A stretch of 64,000 nt of DNA from Anaerolineaceae bacterium UBA1415 (GCA_002305635.1 DBPR01000014.1:1-64000); one strand, 5' to 3'; shown: positions 9,272-18,769, counted from the stretch's first letter. Notes: a model not told the origin generated them from the sequence alone. Program-made: numbers and translations.

Positions 9272-10348
9272 ATGAGTGCGATGATCATTTCTCGCATAAT
9301 TGGCGCAATTGTGCTCGGAGTCGTTGGTGTTTTCACCAGCCTTCCAATCCATCAGTACCTTACTGGCTTTATTCCTGATTATTCTCTTTCACCAAGTGCC
9401 ACAATTGCCATCAGCTCCGCGGTTTTTGCTATATTGGGCTTTCTGATTACGCCTTATATCACCATTAAACCGATTGAATGGCTGAAAAAAGTTTTTAACA
9501 AAGCCACTCCCCAGACTTTGGTGAGTGGTTTGGTTGGTTTAATAATTGGTTTGGTAACAGCGGCCATCATGGCTTTTCCGCTGAGCCTTCTGCCCAAACC
9601 TCTTGGTCAGATCCTGCCCTTTGTCGGGCTGGTCTTGTTCGCCTATCTGGGCGTCGTCCTCTTTGTTACCAGGCAGGAGGACTTTTTCAACATGATTAAG
9701 CATATGCCCTCTCGCAGCGTTAAAGGCGGCAAAGCGGCCAACAGCGGTGAGCGGCGCATCCTTGTGGATACCAGTGCCATCATTGACGGTCGCATTGCTG
9801 ATATTGCCAAAACCGGTTTTTTGGGCGGCAGCCTGATCGTCCCGCGTTTCGTGCTTAACGAGCTACAGTTCGTTTCCGATTCCGCTGATAGTCTCCGCCG
9901 TCAACGCGGCCGCCGCGGGCTGGAAGTCCTTTCCGAATTGCAGGAAAATGAGGACGTTCCCGTTATCATCACCGATGTCGATGTCGAAGGCGTCCGTGAA
10001 GTGGACGAGCGCCTGATCGTCCTTGCCCAACAAATGAACGCCCCGATCCTTACCAACGATTTCAACCTCAATCGTGTTGCTGATCTGCAGGGCGTCAGGA
10101 TACTGAACATTAATGACCTCAGCAACGCCGTCAAGGTCGTCCTGCTGCCTGGCGAAGAATTTACCATCGAAGTCATCCAGGAAGGCAAGGAATACCAGCA
10201 GGGGGTCGGCTACCTGGACGATGGCACCATGGTCGTGGTTGAAAACGGAGAGAAATACCTCGGGCAAAGCCTGCCCGTGATCGTTACCAAGATCCTGCAA
10301 ACTTCGGCCGGCCGCATGATCTTCGCCCGACCAACCCAGGAACATTAG
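9272..10348 (+). CDS. PIN-TRAM domain membrane protein (YacL-like)
   Basis: Four membrane helices (about residues 5-130) are followed by a PIN nuclease-fold domain (from ILVDTSAIIDGR, about residue 165) and a C-terminal TRAM domain ending in IFARP. The acidic residues that bind metal in PIN domains are present (DTS, the E in VLNEL, TND). The start chosen is ATG 9272 with GGAGG 8 nt upstream; the open frame extends 27 codons further, but that stretch contains the promoter. The family (B. subtilis YacL) is conserved near cysS in many Gram-positive bacteria; its RNA or DNA target is not established. The same neighbourhood is kept here: cysS begins 8 nt after the stop. Confidence 0.88.
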   Translation: MSAMIISRIIGAIVLGVVGVFTSLPIHQYLTGFIPDYSLSPSATIAISSAVFAILGFLITPYITIKPIEWLKKVFNKATPQTLVSGLVGLIIGLVTAAIMAFPLSLLPKPLGQILPFVGLVLFAYLGVVLFVTRQEDFFNMIKHMPSRSVKGGKAANSGERRILVDTSAIIDGRIADIAKTGFLGGSLIVPRFVLNELQFVSDSADSLRRQRGRRGLEVLSELQENEDVPVIITDVDVEGVREVDERLIVLAQQMNAPILTNDFNLNRVADLQGVRILNINDLSNAVKVVLLPGEEFTIEVIQEGKEYQQGVGYLDDGTMVVVENGEKYLGQSLPVIVTKILQTSAGRMIFARPTQEH

Positions 10349-10356
10349 GAGGCAAA

Positions 10357-11763
10357 ATGAGCATACGAATTTACAACACCCTGACCCGCAAGAAAGAGCT
10401 GTTCGAGACGATCGAGCCCAATAAAGTGCGCATGTACGTTTGTGGGCCCACGGTCTATGCCGACGCGCACCTCGGCCATGCCATGTCTGCCCTGGTCTTT
10501 GACATTGTGCGCCGTTACCTTGAATATCGCGGTTACGATGTTCGTTATGTGATGAACTTCACCGATGTGGACGATAAGATCATCAACAAAGCCAATCATT
10601 TAGGCGTCGACCCTTATGAACTCGCCCAGAAATACATCGACAGCTACAAGAGAAACCTCAACAGCCTTAATATCAAGCCTGCCACCGTTAACCCGCGTGC
10701 CACGGAGGACATGCCTCAGATCATTGAAATGATCCAGGCTCTTATCGATAAAAATGCTGCCTACGCGGTCGATGGCGATGTTTATTACAGCGTCGATTCT
10801 GATGATGATTATGGAAAACTGAGCGGTCGGTCGATCGAGATGATGAACGCCGGTTCGCGCATTCAGGTGGACGAACGAAAAGACCACCCGATGGATTTTG
10901 CCCTCTGGAAGTCCGCCAAACCCGGCGAACCCGCCTGGGAAAGCCCCTGGGGGTTGGGCAGGCCGGGTTGGCACATTGAGTGCTCAGCCATGAACATGGC
11001 CCACCTCGGGGAGGAAATTGATATCCACGGCGGCGGGAATGACCTGATCTTTCCCCATCATGAAAATGAGATCGCCCAAACCGAATCTGTGACTGGCAAG
11101 ACTTTCGCCCGTTACTGGATGCACAACGGCATGTTGGGCCTGAAGGACGAAAAAATGTCCAAATCGCTGGGGAATATGATCACCATTGATGAGTTCCTTT
11201 CGGAACACCCTGGCGACGTCATGCGCCTGTGGGTGTTGAATGGCTCGTACCGCAGCCCGTTGACCTACAGCGATTCTGTCATTGAGCAAACCACGCAGGG
11301 TTACAAACGCCTCCTGAGCGCCAAAAAGCCTGCTCTCCCTGGTGCGAAAGGTCTCGATGAGACAACCTACGCAGCCGCGCTGGAACAAGCTGAAAAAGCC
11401 AGGGCAGCCTTTATTGAAGCCATGGATGACGATTTTAACACCTCCCTGGCGATGGCAAGCGTTTACGAGCTTGGCAAGCAAATTAATCAGGCCCGCGCTG
11501 ATGGCGCCAATGACGCGCAGCTGGAGAAGCTCCTGGCGATCTTCGTTGAACTTGTCTCCACGCTGGGCCTGCAATTGAACGAAGAACAAGCCGCCGACAG
11601 CAATGCCGACGCCTTTATTGACCTTCTGGTCGCCCTCCGTCGTGACCTGCGAACTGAGAAAAACTGGGCCATGTCCGACAAGATCCGCGATGAGCTCAAC
11701 AAACTTGGCGTCGTTCTGGAGGACAGCAAGGAAGGCACAACCTGGAGCTGGCAGAGCAAATGA
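10357..11763 (+). CDS. cysS: cysteinyl-tRNA synthetase
   Basis: Charges tRNA-Cys. The 468-aa protein has the class I signature HLGHAMS near residue 36, the zinc-binding cysteines in YVCGP (residue 29) and IECSAM (about 208) with the HHENE motif, and the KMSKS loop near residue 267. Length is standard. It sits between the PIN-TRAM gene and trmH; its last 4 nt overlap trmH, so all three are probably cotranscribed. Confidence 0.98.
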   Translation: MSIRIYNTLTRKKELFETIEPNKVRMYVCGPTVYADAHLGHAMSALVFDIVRRYLEYRGYDVRYVMNFTDVDDKIINKANHLGVDPYELAQKYIDSYKRNLNSLNIKPATVNPRATEDMPQIIEMIQALIDKNAAYAVDGDVYYSVDSDDDYGKLSGRSIEMMNAGSRIQVDERKDHPMDFALWKSAKPGEPAWESPWGLGRPGWHIECSAMNMAHLGEEIDIHGGGNDLIFPHHENEIAQTESVTGKTFARYWMHNGMLGLKDEKMSKSLGNMITIDEFLSEHPGDVMRLWVLNGSYRSPLTYSDSVIEQTTQGYKRLLSAKKPALPGAKGLDETTYAAALEQAEKARAAFIEAMDDDFNTSLAMASVYELGKQINQARADGANDAQLEKLLAIFVELVSTLGLQLNEEQAADSNADAFIDLLVALRRDLRTEKNWAMSDKIRDELNKLGVVLEDSKEGTTWSWQSK

Positions 11764-12497
11764 GAGAATGGATCACCAATCGCAATCCGGTCTATGAAAC
11801 CCTGATCGCCAAAAGACGCCATTTTTTCAATCTGCTCCTGCTGCAGGACCTGAAGATCGAAGGAAAACTTAAGGAAATTGTCGAGCTCGCTCGTCAGGCG
11901 AACGTTCCTGTACGTCAGGCTAATAAGCAGCAGCTTGGGCAGATCGACCGCAATCACATGGGGCTGGCGCTGGAAGTCAGCGCTTACCCCTATGCCGCGC
12001 TGGAAGACCTGATCGCTTTTTCGCAAAAAAAGGATGAACCGCCTTTCTTTCTTCTGCTCGACCTGATCCAGGATCCGCAAAACCTCGGTTCGCTGCTGCG
12101 CACCGCGGAATTGATGGGCGTGCACGGGGTCGTCATCCCCTCTTCTCAGGCGGCTCAGGTCACACCCAGCGTGGTACATGCCTCTTCGGGCGCCAGTGAA
12201 CATCTCCTGATCGCCCAATACAACCTGGTTCAGGCCATTGACAGGTTCAAAAAAGAGCTTGATATCTGGGTCTACGGTCTGGACGCCGATGACCAGGCGC
12301 GCACACCTGACCAGCTCAACCTGAAAGGTGGACTGGCGCTCGTGGTTGGCAATGAAGGGGAAGGATTGCGTAAGCTGGTTCGGAAAAGCTGTGATGAGAT
12401 CATGCGCCTGCCCCAGTACGGCCGGATCGACTCACTCAACGCGGCTGTGGCTGGTTCCATCGCCCTTTATTTAGCAAGACAAGCAAGAAGCTTTTAA
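11760..12497 (+). CDS. TrmH/SpoU-family rRNA 2'-O-methyltransferase (RlmB-like)
   Basis: Methylates a ribose 2'-OH in rRNA or tRNA using S-adenosylmethionine. The 245-aa protein has a short N-terminal substrate-binding domain (residues 1-75) and a C-terminal SPOUT domain with its three motifs: DPQNLGSLLRTAE, VVGNEGEGL and LNAAVAGSIALY. Best guess is RlmB (23S rRNA G2251), which is the usual cysS neighbour in Firmicutes; the exact target nucleotide cannot be set from sequence alone. Its ATG overlaps the cysS stop codon (ATGA). Confidence 0.9.
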   Translation: MREWITNRNPVYETLIAKRRHFFNLLLLQDLKIEGKLKEIVELARQANVPVRQANKQQLGQIDRNHMGLALEVSAYPYAALEDLIAFSQKKDEPPFFLLLDLIQDPQNLGSLLRTAELMGVHGVVIPSSQAAQVTPSVVHASSGASEHLLIAQYNLVQAIDRFKKELDIWVYGLDADDQARTPDQLNLKGGLALVVGNEGEGLRKLVRKSCDEIMRLPQYGRIDSLNAAVAGSIALYLARQARSF

Positions 12498-12529
12498 AAA
12501 TCCCAAGGTCAGGACAAAATTTTGGTAGG

Positions 12530-12573
12530 TCGAGATTGAAGATGTGGGTGTTACCCACATCTTCAATCCGACG
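12530..12573 (+). repeat. variable-stem hairpin, copy A
   Basis: GTCGAG, then a perfect 15-bp stem beginning ATTGAAG, a 3-nt loop, and AAT-CCGAC at the right end. It lies 33 nt after the trmH stop and is followed by CGT. The ends match copies B (inverted) and C, while the stem sequence differs. It could act as a terminator or 3' stabiliser. Confidence 0.75.
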
Positions 12574-12624
12574 TAAATATCTGTGTTTATAACAAGAAGT
12601 AAGGATTGCACACATTAGGATTAT

Positions 12625-12672
12625 GTCGGATTAAGAGTTGACGCGGTTTACGCGTCAACTCTTAATCTCGAC
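12625..12672 (-). repeat. variable-stem hairpin, copy B (inverted)
   Basis: Left end GTCGG, perfect 16-bp stem beginning ATTAAGAG, 5-nt loop, right end CTCGAC. The one-base asymmetry at the ends shows it is copy A-type in reverse orientation. The rest of the 12.5-13.09 kb gap holds this, copy A, two GC-rich repeats and the marR promoter; no gene is seen there. Confidence 0.75.
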
Positions 12673-12757
12673 TTACCGCCCTGGCTCGGCAGGCAAGAAA
12701 TTCCTGAAATTCGCTGAGATCGAGATAATGTGCCCACAGGACAGGTGCTGGTTTTAA

Positions 12758-12802
12758 GCCTTCTCCGCGGTGAGAAGGTGCCCGCAGGGCGGATGAGGGG
12801 TT
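12758..12802 (-). repeat. GC-rich REP-like repeat, copy 1
   Basis: Reads on the minus strand as CCCCTCATCCGCCC, then GCGGGC, then a CCTTCTC...GAGAAGG hairpin. The same unit occurs at 24502-24545 and 37739-37781. Repeats of this wording are common in intergenic DNA of many bacteria. Confidence 0.75.
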
Positions 12803-12877
12803 GTTGCAGTGGAGGAAAGAGGCCAATTGCTAAACCGTGAATCACTTTGATTTCTTCATCCACCACTTCGTGGTTCC

Positions 12878-12919
12878 CCTTCTCCTAAGCCCTGGAAAAG
12901 CTCCAGGGCAAGGAGAAGG
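12878..12919. repeat. imperfect palindrome related to the REP-like repeat
   Basis: Arms CCTTCTCCT..GCCCTGGA and TCCAGGGC..AGGAGAAGG, with a short A-rich loop. The outer CCTTCTCC/GGAGAAGG arms are shared with the REP-like repeats. Confidence 0.6.
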
Positions 12920-13028
12920 CTTAAGACTAAGCTTGTGTGATGTGCAAGTTTAGCGCCTGGGGTTGCCAGGGTGAAGGGGTAGTTCACAAAAACAATTAAT
13001 CAATCCCTGTAAATCTTTGTAAATTCCC

Positions 13029-13057
13029 TTGACATCTTCATATAGCGTAATTATAGT
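13029..13057 (+). promoter_or_regulatory. promoter of marR / ABC exporter operon
   Basis: TTGACA (13029-13034), 17-nt spacer, TATAGT (13052-13057). The start codon follows at 13090 with a strong TAGGAGG site. Confidence 0.8.
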
Positions 13058-13074
13058 TAAGCTTTCTTAATAAT
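13049..13074. promoter_or_regulatory. possible MarR operator
   Basis: Inverted repeat TTAAG-CTTT-CTTAA (13057-13070), extended imperfectly by AATTAT on the left and TAATTT on the right. It overlaps the -10 box and transcription start, as expected for an autoregulating MarR repressor. The assignment is inference. Confidence 0.45.
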
Positions 13075-13089
13075 TTAGGAGGCTTAGCT

Positions 13090-13551
13090 ATGACCGAAGA
13101 CCTAAACCAAACCGTTCTCCAGCTCGCTGACCTGATGGCACGCACCTCCATCATACAGCGTTTTCGCTTCATTCAGGAGCATAACATTTCGCATACCCAG
13201 ATGATCAGTTTATTCTATCTTGCTTGTCACCAGGAAGTTTCGATCAATCAACTGGCCAGTTACATTGGGATCACCAATGCAGCCGTGTCGCAACTGATCG
13301 AGCGACTGGTGAAGATGGATCTGGTTGAACGCGTCGATAATCCGCAGGACCGACGTGGAAAATTGCTTGACCTGACGCCGCAGGGCAGACAGACGATCAA
13401 AAACGCGCGCGAAGCCCAGCATGAATGGATTTCGGGCATTATTTTGAATTTGGAACCTGATGAAGCCTCCATCGTGCAAAAGAGTATAGAAATAATTCTC
13501 AAAAAAGCCCCGGACTTACAAAATCCCCATCCAGGTGAAAAGAATGATTAG
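13090..13551 (+). CDS. MarR-family transcriptional regulator
   Basis: The 153-aa winged-helix protein has the MarR arrangement: N-terminal dimerisation helix, HTH around residues 55-80 (SINQLASYIGITNAAVSQLIERL), and the wing with the D-x-R-G/R motif NPQDRRGK near residue 98. It is the first gene of an operon with two ABC half-transporters: its 3' end overlaps the next gene by 17 nt. The usual role of this arrangement is repression of the exporter until a toxic substrate binds. The effector is unknown. Confidence 0.9.
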   Translation: MTEDLNQTVLQLADLMARTSIIQRFRFIQEHNISHTQMISLFYLACHQEVSINQLASYIGITNAAVSQLIERLVKMDLVERVDNPQDRRGKLLDLTPQGRQTIKNAREAQHEWISGIILNLEPDEASIVQKSIEIILKKAPDLQNPHPGEKND

Positions 13552-15787
13552 ATTAAAAAAATATATCCTACCCTATTGGAAAAGCATCCTGTTTGCCATC
13601 ATCATGGTAGTTGTGGTGGCAGCAGCAGACCTTTCCTTGCCGGATCTGCTTTCCCAGATCATTAATATCGGCATTCAGCAGCGCGGCATCCAAAGCGCCG
13701 CGCCAGATGCGCTAAGCCCTGAAACCATGCAATCGCTCCAGGCTTTGCAATCGCCGGAAGAACAAGCCGCGCTTCTTACTTTTTACGAGCTGGTCGATCC
13801 AGGAACTCCCCAGGCCAAAGAAAAACTGACACAAGTCCCCGCTTTGGCCAATGAAGCCGTATTCGTGCTCAAGCCGATCAATGAAGCGCAAAAAGCCGAA
13901 TTAGAAGACCTGATCGCGAAACCGCTGGTCTTCATTCAGTCCCTGAACATGATCCAGAGCAACCCGGAGCAGGCAAAAAACATCCTCGGAGAAAACTTCC
14001 CCCTGCAAAACCTGACAATCCCTGAAGGCGCCAGACTTGACCAGATCCTGCAGACTATGCCGGAAGCTCAACGCGTTAAAATGCTCGATTCAGTCAACCA
14101 GCACCTTTCCGCGCTGGAAGGCACCATCCTGGGCCAACTGACCATCGGCGCCATAACCGTAGAATACGATCGTCTCGGCATCGACACCCAGCAAACCCAA
14201 ACCCGCTATATCCTCAACACGGGCCTGAAGATGGTGGCGGTGGCCGTTATTGCCCTGGTAGCCTCGCTTACCGTCAGCTTTTTTGCCTCCAGAACAGCCG
14301 CTGGCGTCGCCCGCGATGTCCGCTCTGCTATCTTCAGCAAGGTGGAAAATTTCTCCCATGCTGAATTTGAAAAATTTTCAACCGCGACCCTGATCACCCG
14401 AACGACCAATGATGTTACCCAGATTCAGATGGTCGTCTTCATGATCATCCGGATGTTTATCCAGGCGCCTCTTATCGGTACCCTTGGCATCATTTATGCC
14501 CTCGAAAAAAGCCCCAGCATGTGGTGGACCATCGCTCTCGTAGTGATCCTGCTTTTGATCATCATCGTCACAATTTTCACTTTGGTATTGCCAAAATTCA
14601 AGATCATTCAGGAACTGGTTGATCGTCTCAATCTGGTTATGCGCGAGAACTTATCCGGCATGTTGGTTGTCCGTGCCTTCAACAAACAGCGTTTCGAAGA
14701 AGAACGCTTCGATAAAGCCAACCTTGATAACACGAACAATCAGATTTTCATTGGCAGGGCTATGGCTTTTGTCTTCCCAATGATGAACCTCGTCATGCTT
14801 GGCGGGCAAGTCCTGATCATCTGGATCGGCGCACGATGGGTTGCCCAAAGCGCGATACAGGTGGGAGATCTGATCGCTTTTATGCAATATTCGATGCAAA
14901 TATTCTTTTCCTTCACCCAATTGTCAATGCTTTTCATTTTCATTCCTCGCGCTGCTGTTTCAGGCGGTCGTATCGCTGATGTTCTTGAAACAGAAGTCAG
15001 CATTGTTGATCCTGCTCAACCAGTAATTCTCAGTGAACCAGTGCGTGGCGTAGTCGAATTTCACGATGTTGATTTTCGATATCCAGACGCGGAGGAAGAC
15101 GTTTTGCATGACATCACATTTAGAGCCGAACCTGGTCAAACCACCGCGATCATTGGCTCAACGGGCTCGGGCAAATCGACCATGATCAACCTCCTGCCGC
15201 GTTTCTTTGACGTCACCAAAGGGAAGATCACCATTGATGGTGTTGATGTTCGCGAGTTGAGCCAGTCTGATCTGCGTGATCAGATCGCTTACGCGCCCCA
15301 AAAAGGACTCCTTTTTTCAGGAGATGTTGAAAGCAATATGCGCGTCGGCAAACCCGATGCCAGCGAAGAAGAAATGCGTCAGGCCATAAGCAGTGCGCAG
15401 GCAGCTAACTTCGTCTTCGATGAAGATGAAGGGCTCGCAATGGAAATTGCCCAGGGCGGTACCAACGTTTCTGGTGGACAGAAACAGCGCCTCTCCATTG
15501 CCCGGGCGCTGATCAAGAAGTCACCGATTATGATCTTTGACGATACCTTTTCAGCGTTGGACTTCAAGACCGATGCCGCGCTCCGTCGCGAGTTGGAACA
15601 TAAACTTGGTGACAAAACCATCCTTATCGTTACCCAACGCGTATCAACTGCCAAAAATTCAGATCAGATCCTCGTTTTGAACAACGGACAGCTGGTCGGT
15701 AAAGGCAAACATCAGGAGCTGATGCAAAGCTGTCAAACCTATCGGGAAATAGCCAGCTCCCAGTTGAGTGAGGAGGAGTTAGCATGA
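13535..15787 (+). CDS. ABC exporter half, degenerate catalytic site subunit
   Basis: Half-transporter with an N-terminal membrane domain and a C-terminal ATPase. It is 750 aa, about 150 longer than usual, because a hydrophilic segment of about 180 residues (about 45-225, rich in Q, A, E and P) is inserted after the first membrane helix and would lie outside the cell. The ATPase has Walker A GSTGSGKST (about residue 540), a canonical signature NVSGGQKQR and Walker B MIFDD, where the second acidic residue is Asp instead of the catalytic Glu. This pattern is typical of the degenerate half of heterodimeric exporters such as TM287 or BmrC. Its partner is the next gene, which overlaps by 4 nt. Confidence 0.92.
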   Translation: MKRMIRLKKYILPYWKSILFAIIMVVVVAAADLSLPDLLSQIINIGIQQRGIQSAAPDALSPETMQSLQALQSPEEQAALLTFYELVDPGTPQAKEKLTQVPALANEAVFVLKPINEAQKAELEDLIAKPLVFIQSLNMIQSNPEQAKNILGENFPLQNLTIPEGARLDQILQTMPEAQRVKMLDSVNQHLSALEGTILGQLTIGAITVEYDRLGIDTQQTQTRYILNTGLKMVAVAVIALVASLTVSFFASRTAAGVARDVRSAIFSKVENFSHAEFEKFSTATLITRTTNDVTQIQMVVFMIIRMFIQAPLIGTLGIIYALEKSPSMWWTIALVVILLLIIIVTIFTLVLPKFKIIQELVDRLNLVMRENLSGMLVVRAFNKQRFEEERFDKANLDNTNNQIFIGRAMAFVFPMMNLVMLGGQVLIIWIGARWVAQSAIQVGDLIAFMQYSMQIFFSFTQLSMLFIFIPRAAVSGGRIADVLETEVSIVDPAQPVILSEPVRGVVEFHDVDFRYPDAEEDVLHDITFRAEPGQTTAIIGSTGSGKSTMINLLPRFFDVTKGKITIDGVDVRELSQSDLRDQIAYAPQKGLLFSGDVESNMRVGKPDASEEEMRQAISSAQAANFVFDEDEGLAMEIAQGGTNVSGGQKQRLSIARALIKKSPIMIFDDTFSALDFKTDAALRRELEHKLGDKTILIVTQRVSTAKNSDQILVLNNGQLVGKGKHQELMQSCQTYREIASSQLSEEELA

Positions 15788-17691
15788 GCATGCAGCAACA
15801 AACCCGCCCAGGTAAAACCATGAACAACAAAGATATTCAAAACAAAAACCCGCGCCCTGCGCGTCGTGGCGGCGGCCCTGGTGCGCTGATGCCTGGGGAA
15901 AAAGCAAAAAATTTCAAAACCAGCATGTCCCAGCTGATCAAATACATGGGCAGGCATAAATGGCCCATCCTTATCGCCATGCTGATAGCCTCAGCCTCGA
16001 CGGTCTTTTCCATTTTTGGGCCCAGAACGCTTGGACAAGCCACAACTGAGCTTTATAAAGGTGTCATGCGCATCGTCCAAAACGATCCGCTTGGCATCGA
16101 CTTTGTCACTTTGAACCAGATCCTTCTGAAAGTGATGATCCTTTATCTGATCTCAACCCTCCTCGATCTGCTCCAAGGCTACTTATTGGCCAACGTTTCC
16201 GCCAAGATCTCTTACCAGCTTCGCAAAGAGCTATCCGAGAAATTAAATCGCCTGCCATTGAGCTTTTTTGACCGTACCACCCAGGGCGAGGTACTCTCCC
16301 GCGTGACTAACGATGTTGATACCATCAACCAGACGCTGAACCAGAGCCTTTCCCAGATCATCAACTCAGTGACGCGCGTGGTTGGTGTATTGGTCATGAT
16401 GCTCAGCATCAATTGGGTCATGACCATAATTGGTGTCGCAATGGTACCCCTTTCGATGATCTTTATCCGCATCGTGGTGAGCAAATCGCAGGGCTATTAC
16501 CGCCAGCAGCAGGAATACCTCGGGCACATTAACGGCCATGTTGAGGAAATGTACGGCGGTCATATCGTTTTGAAGGCCTTTAATGGCGAAAAAGCCAGCA
16601 TCGCCCGCTTTGAGGAGCTCAACAACACATTGTATACAAGCGCCTGGCGCTCGCAGTTCATGACAGCCATCATCATGCCCACCATGCGCCTGCTGAGCAA
16701 CCTTGGCTATGTCGCTGTCGCCATGCTGGGCGGTTATCAGGTCATTCAGGGACGGCTGAATGTCGGTGAAATTCAGGCCTTCATCCAGTACTTGCGTTCC
16801 TTCCAGCAGCCGTTGATGAATATTGCCAACATAACCAACATTTTGCAGCAAACCGCGGCTGCTTCCGAACGCGTTTTTGAATTTTTGAATGAGCCCGAAT
16901 TCTCAGCCGATGCCTCCACACCGGAAGTGCTTGACAAGGTTGAAGGCAAGGTCGAATTCCGAAACGTACACTTCGGTTACAACCTGGAAGAACCTGTCAT
17001 TAAGAATTTCTCCTTAACCGTTGAACCAGGGCAGCAAATTGCCATTGTCGGGACAACAGGCGCCGGCAAAACCACCCTGGTCAAGCTTTTGATGCGTTTT
17101 TATGACATTGACAGCGGCGAGATCCTGATCGATGGCGTCAATATCAAAGACCTCACCCGTGAGAACCTGCGCAGCAAATTCGCGATGGTTCTGCAGGATA
17201 CCTGGCTTTTCAACGGCACCATTCGCGAAAACATTCGATATGGCCGTCAGGATGCCACCGATGAGGAAGTCGAAAAAGCAGCCGACATGGCTTATGCCGA
17301 TCACTTTACGCGCACGCTGCCAGGCAGCTATGAAATGGTACTCAACGAAGACGCCACCAATGTTTCAGCAGGGCAGAAACAGCTGCTGACGATCGCGCGG
17401 GCTGTTCTGGCCGACCCTGCCATCCTCATTCTGGACGAAGCCACCAGTTCTGTGGACACCCGTACCGAGATACTGATCCAGAAAGCCATGGACAAGCTGA
17501 TGAAAGGCAGAACCTCCTTTGTGATCGCTCACCGTCTTTCCACCATCAAAAATGCCGACCGCATTTTGGTGCTGAAGGATGGCGATATCATCGAGCAAGG
17601 TACGCATGAGAGCTTGCTGAAAGCCAACGGCTTTTACGCTGATCTTTACAACAGCCAGTTCCTTGTGGCAGGAAACGGCACAAACATATAA
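15784..17691 (+). CDS. ABC exporter half, catalytically complete subunit
   Basis: The 635-aa partner of the preceding half-transporter. A basic N-terminal tail of about 45 residues precedes six membrane helices; the ATPase domain has Walker A GTTGAGKTT (about residue 423), signature NVSAGQKQL (the second glycine position is changed to alanine) and a complete Walker B LILDEATSSVD with the catalytic Glu. Together with the canonical signature of the first subunit this gives one working and one degenerate ATP site. Probable function: MarR-controlled export of drugs or lipids. A terminator follows. Confidence 0.93.
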   Translation: MSMQQQTRPGKTMNNKDIQNKNPRPARRGGGPGALMPGEKAKNFKTSMSQLIKYMGRHKWPILIAMLIASASTVFSIFGPRTLGQATTELYKGVMRIVQNDPLGIDFVTLNQILLKVMILYLISTLLDLLQGYLLANVSAKISYQLRKELSEKLNRLPLSFFDRTTQGEVLSRVTNDVDTINQTLNQSLSQIINSVTRVVGVLVMMLSINWVMTIIGVAMVPLSMIFIRIVVSKSQGYYRQQQEYLGHINGHVEEMYGGHIVLKAFNGEKASIARFEELNNTLYTSAWRSQFMTAIIMPTMRLLSNLGYVAVAMLGGYQVIQGRLNVGEIQAFIQYLRSFQQPLMNIANITNILQQTAAASERVFEFLNEPEFSADASTPEVLDKVEGKVEFRNVHFGYNLEEPVIKNFSLTVEPGQQIAIVGTTGAGKTTLVKLLMRFYDIDSGEILIDGVNIKDLTRENLRSKFAMVLQDTWLFNGTIRENIRYGRQDATDEEVEKAADMAYADHFTRTLPGSYEMVLNEDATNVSAGQKQLLTIARAVLADPAILILDEATSSVDTRTEILIQKAMDKLMKGRTSFVIAHRLSTIKNADRILVLKDGDIIEQGTHESLLKANGFYADLYNSQFLVAGNGTNI

Positions 17692-17715
17692 ATCTCTTTT
17701 TTATCTTGAGTTTCA

Positions 17716-17740
17716 AAACGGCAACACTTGGTTGCCGTTT
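17716..17740 (+). terminator. Rho-independent terminator of the ABC operon
   Basis: Perfect 10-bp stem AAACGGCAAC / GTTGCCGTTT with a 5-nt loop, followed by TTATTTG. Confidence 0.85.
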
Positions 17741-17780
17741 TTATTTGTTGTGCAAGACCTGAATTTCCTTTCAATTCGGG

Positions 17781-17786
17781 TATAAT
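17781..17786 (+). promoter_or_regulatory. -10 box of the class II aldolase gene
   Basis: TATAAT 30 nt before the start codon; no convincing -35 is visible. AAAAGGAG precedes the ATG. Confidence 0.5.
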
Positions 17787-17815
17787 AACTGATAGTAAAT
17801 TCCCAAAAGGAGCGA

Positions 17816-18769
17816 ATGATGATCGTTACTACCAAAAAACTCTTTGAACATGCTTACGGAAAATATGCCATTGGCGCATATAACATTAATAACCTTGAAC
17901 AAATCGTTGGACTCTTTCGCGGTAATCTGGATTCCCAGGCACCTTTTATTATTCAGATCAGTAAGGGCGCTCGTTCTTATACCGATAAAGCTTTTCTGGA
18001 AGGCCTGATCCGGGCTGCCGATGATGTTTTCCCGGAAGCAATTTTTGCCGTCCATCTGGACCACGGCGATGAAGCCACCTGTTATGACTGTATCGACTCC
18101 GGTTTTTACAGCTCTGTCATGATTGATGCCAGCAGCGAACCATTTGAAGAAAACATTGCCATCACCAAACGTGTGGTGGAGGCTGCCCATGCCAAAGGCA
18201 TCGTCGTCGAAGCCGAGCTTGGCATGTTGGGCGGCGTTGAAGAACATGTCAAGGTCGATGAGGCCAACGCCAAACTGACCGATCCCGATCAGGCCAAAGA
18301 GTTCGTTGAGCGTACCGGTGTTGACTCGCTGGCGGTTGCCATCGGAACCAGCCACGGCGCTTTCAAGTTCACCGGCTCTCAGTCCCTGCATTTTGACGTT
18401 TTGGCGGAGATCCAAAAACGTTTGCCTGGCTTCCCACTGGTGATGCACGGCTCCAGCTCGGTCCCTCAGGAAGAAGTGGATCGCATCAATGCCGCTGGCG
18501 GTCAGATCGCTGGCGCGAAGGGTGTGGACGCGACCCAATTCCGCCCGGCTGCCAAACTGGGTGTGACCAAGATCAATATTGACACCGACGGCCGCCTGGT
18601 CTGGACGCGCGTTCATCGCGAATTCTTCAATGAATTCCCGGCCAAGTTCGACCTGCGCGACCCCGGTAAGGTCTTTATGGGCGAATATGCCAAATTTATT
18701 GCAGCGAAGAACGAATATCTGGGCAGCGCCGGCCAGTTGCAACAAGTGAGAGAATTTCTGAAGGCATAA
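17816..18769 (+). CDS. class II ketose-bisphosphate aldolase
   Basis: Zinc-dependent aldolase cleaving fructose-1,6-bisphosphate or a similar ketose bisphosphate into two trioses. The 317-aa protein has the class II signatures: VHLDHGDE with the first zinc histidine and catalytic aspartate (about residue 83), EAELGMLGG (glutamate ligand), GTSHG (second zinc histidine, about 179), VMHGSSSVP (third histidine) and NIDTDGRL for phosphate. Two ATGs lie in tandem at 17816 and 17819; either can serve with the AAAAGGAG site. It is flanked by terminators, so it is a single-gene transcript. Fructose-bisphosphate is the most likely substrate, but tagatose-bisphosphate cannot be excluded. Confidence 0.92.
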   Translation: MMIVTTKKLFEHAYGKYAIGAYNINNLEQIVGLFRGNLDSQAPFIIQISKGARSYTDKAFLEGLIRAADDVFPEAIFAVHLDHGDEATCYDCIDSGFYSSVMIDASSEPFEENIAITKRVVEAAHAKGIVVEAELGMLGGVEEHVKVDEANAKLTDPDQAKEFVERTGVDSLAVAIGTSHGAFKFTGSQSLHFDVLAEIQKRLPGFPLVMHGSSSVPQEEVDRINAAGGQIAGAKGVDATQFRPAAKLGVTKINIDTDGRLVWTRVHREFFNEFPAKFDLRDPGKVFMGEYAKFIAAKNEYLGSAGQLQQVREFLKA

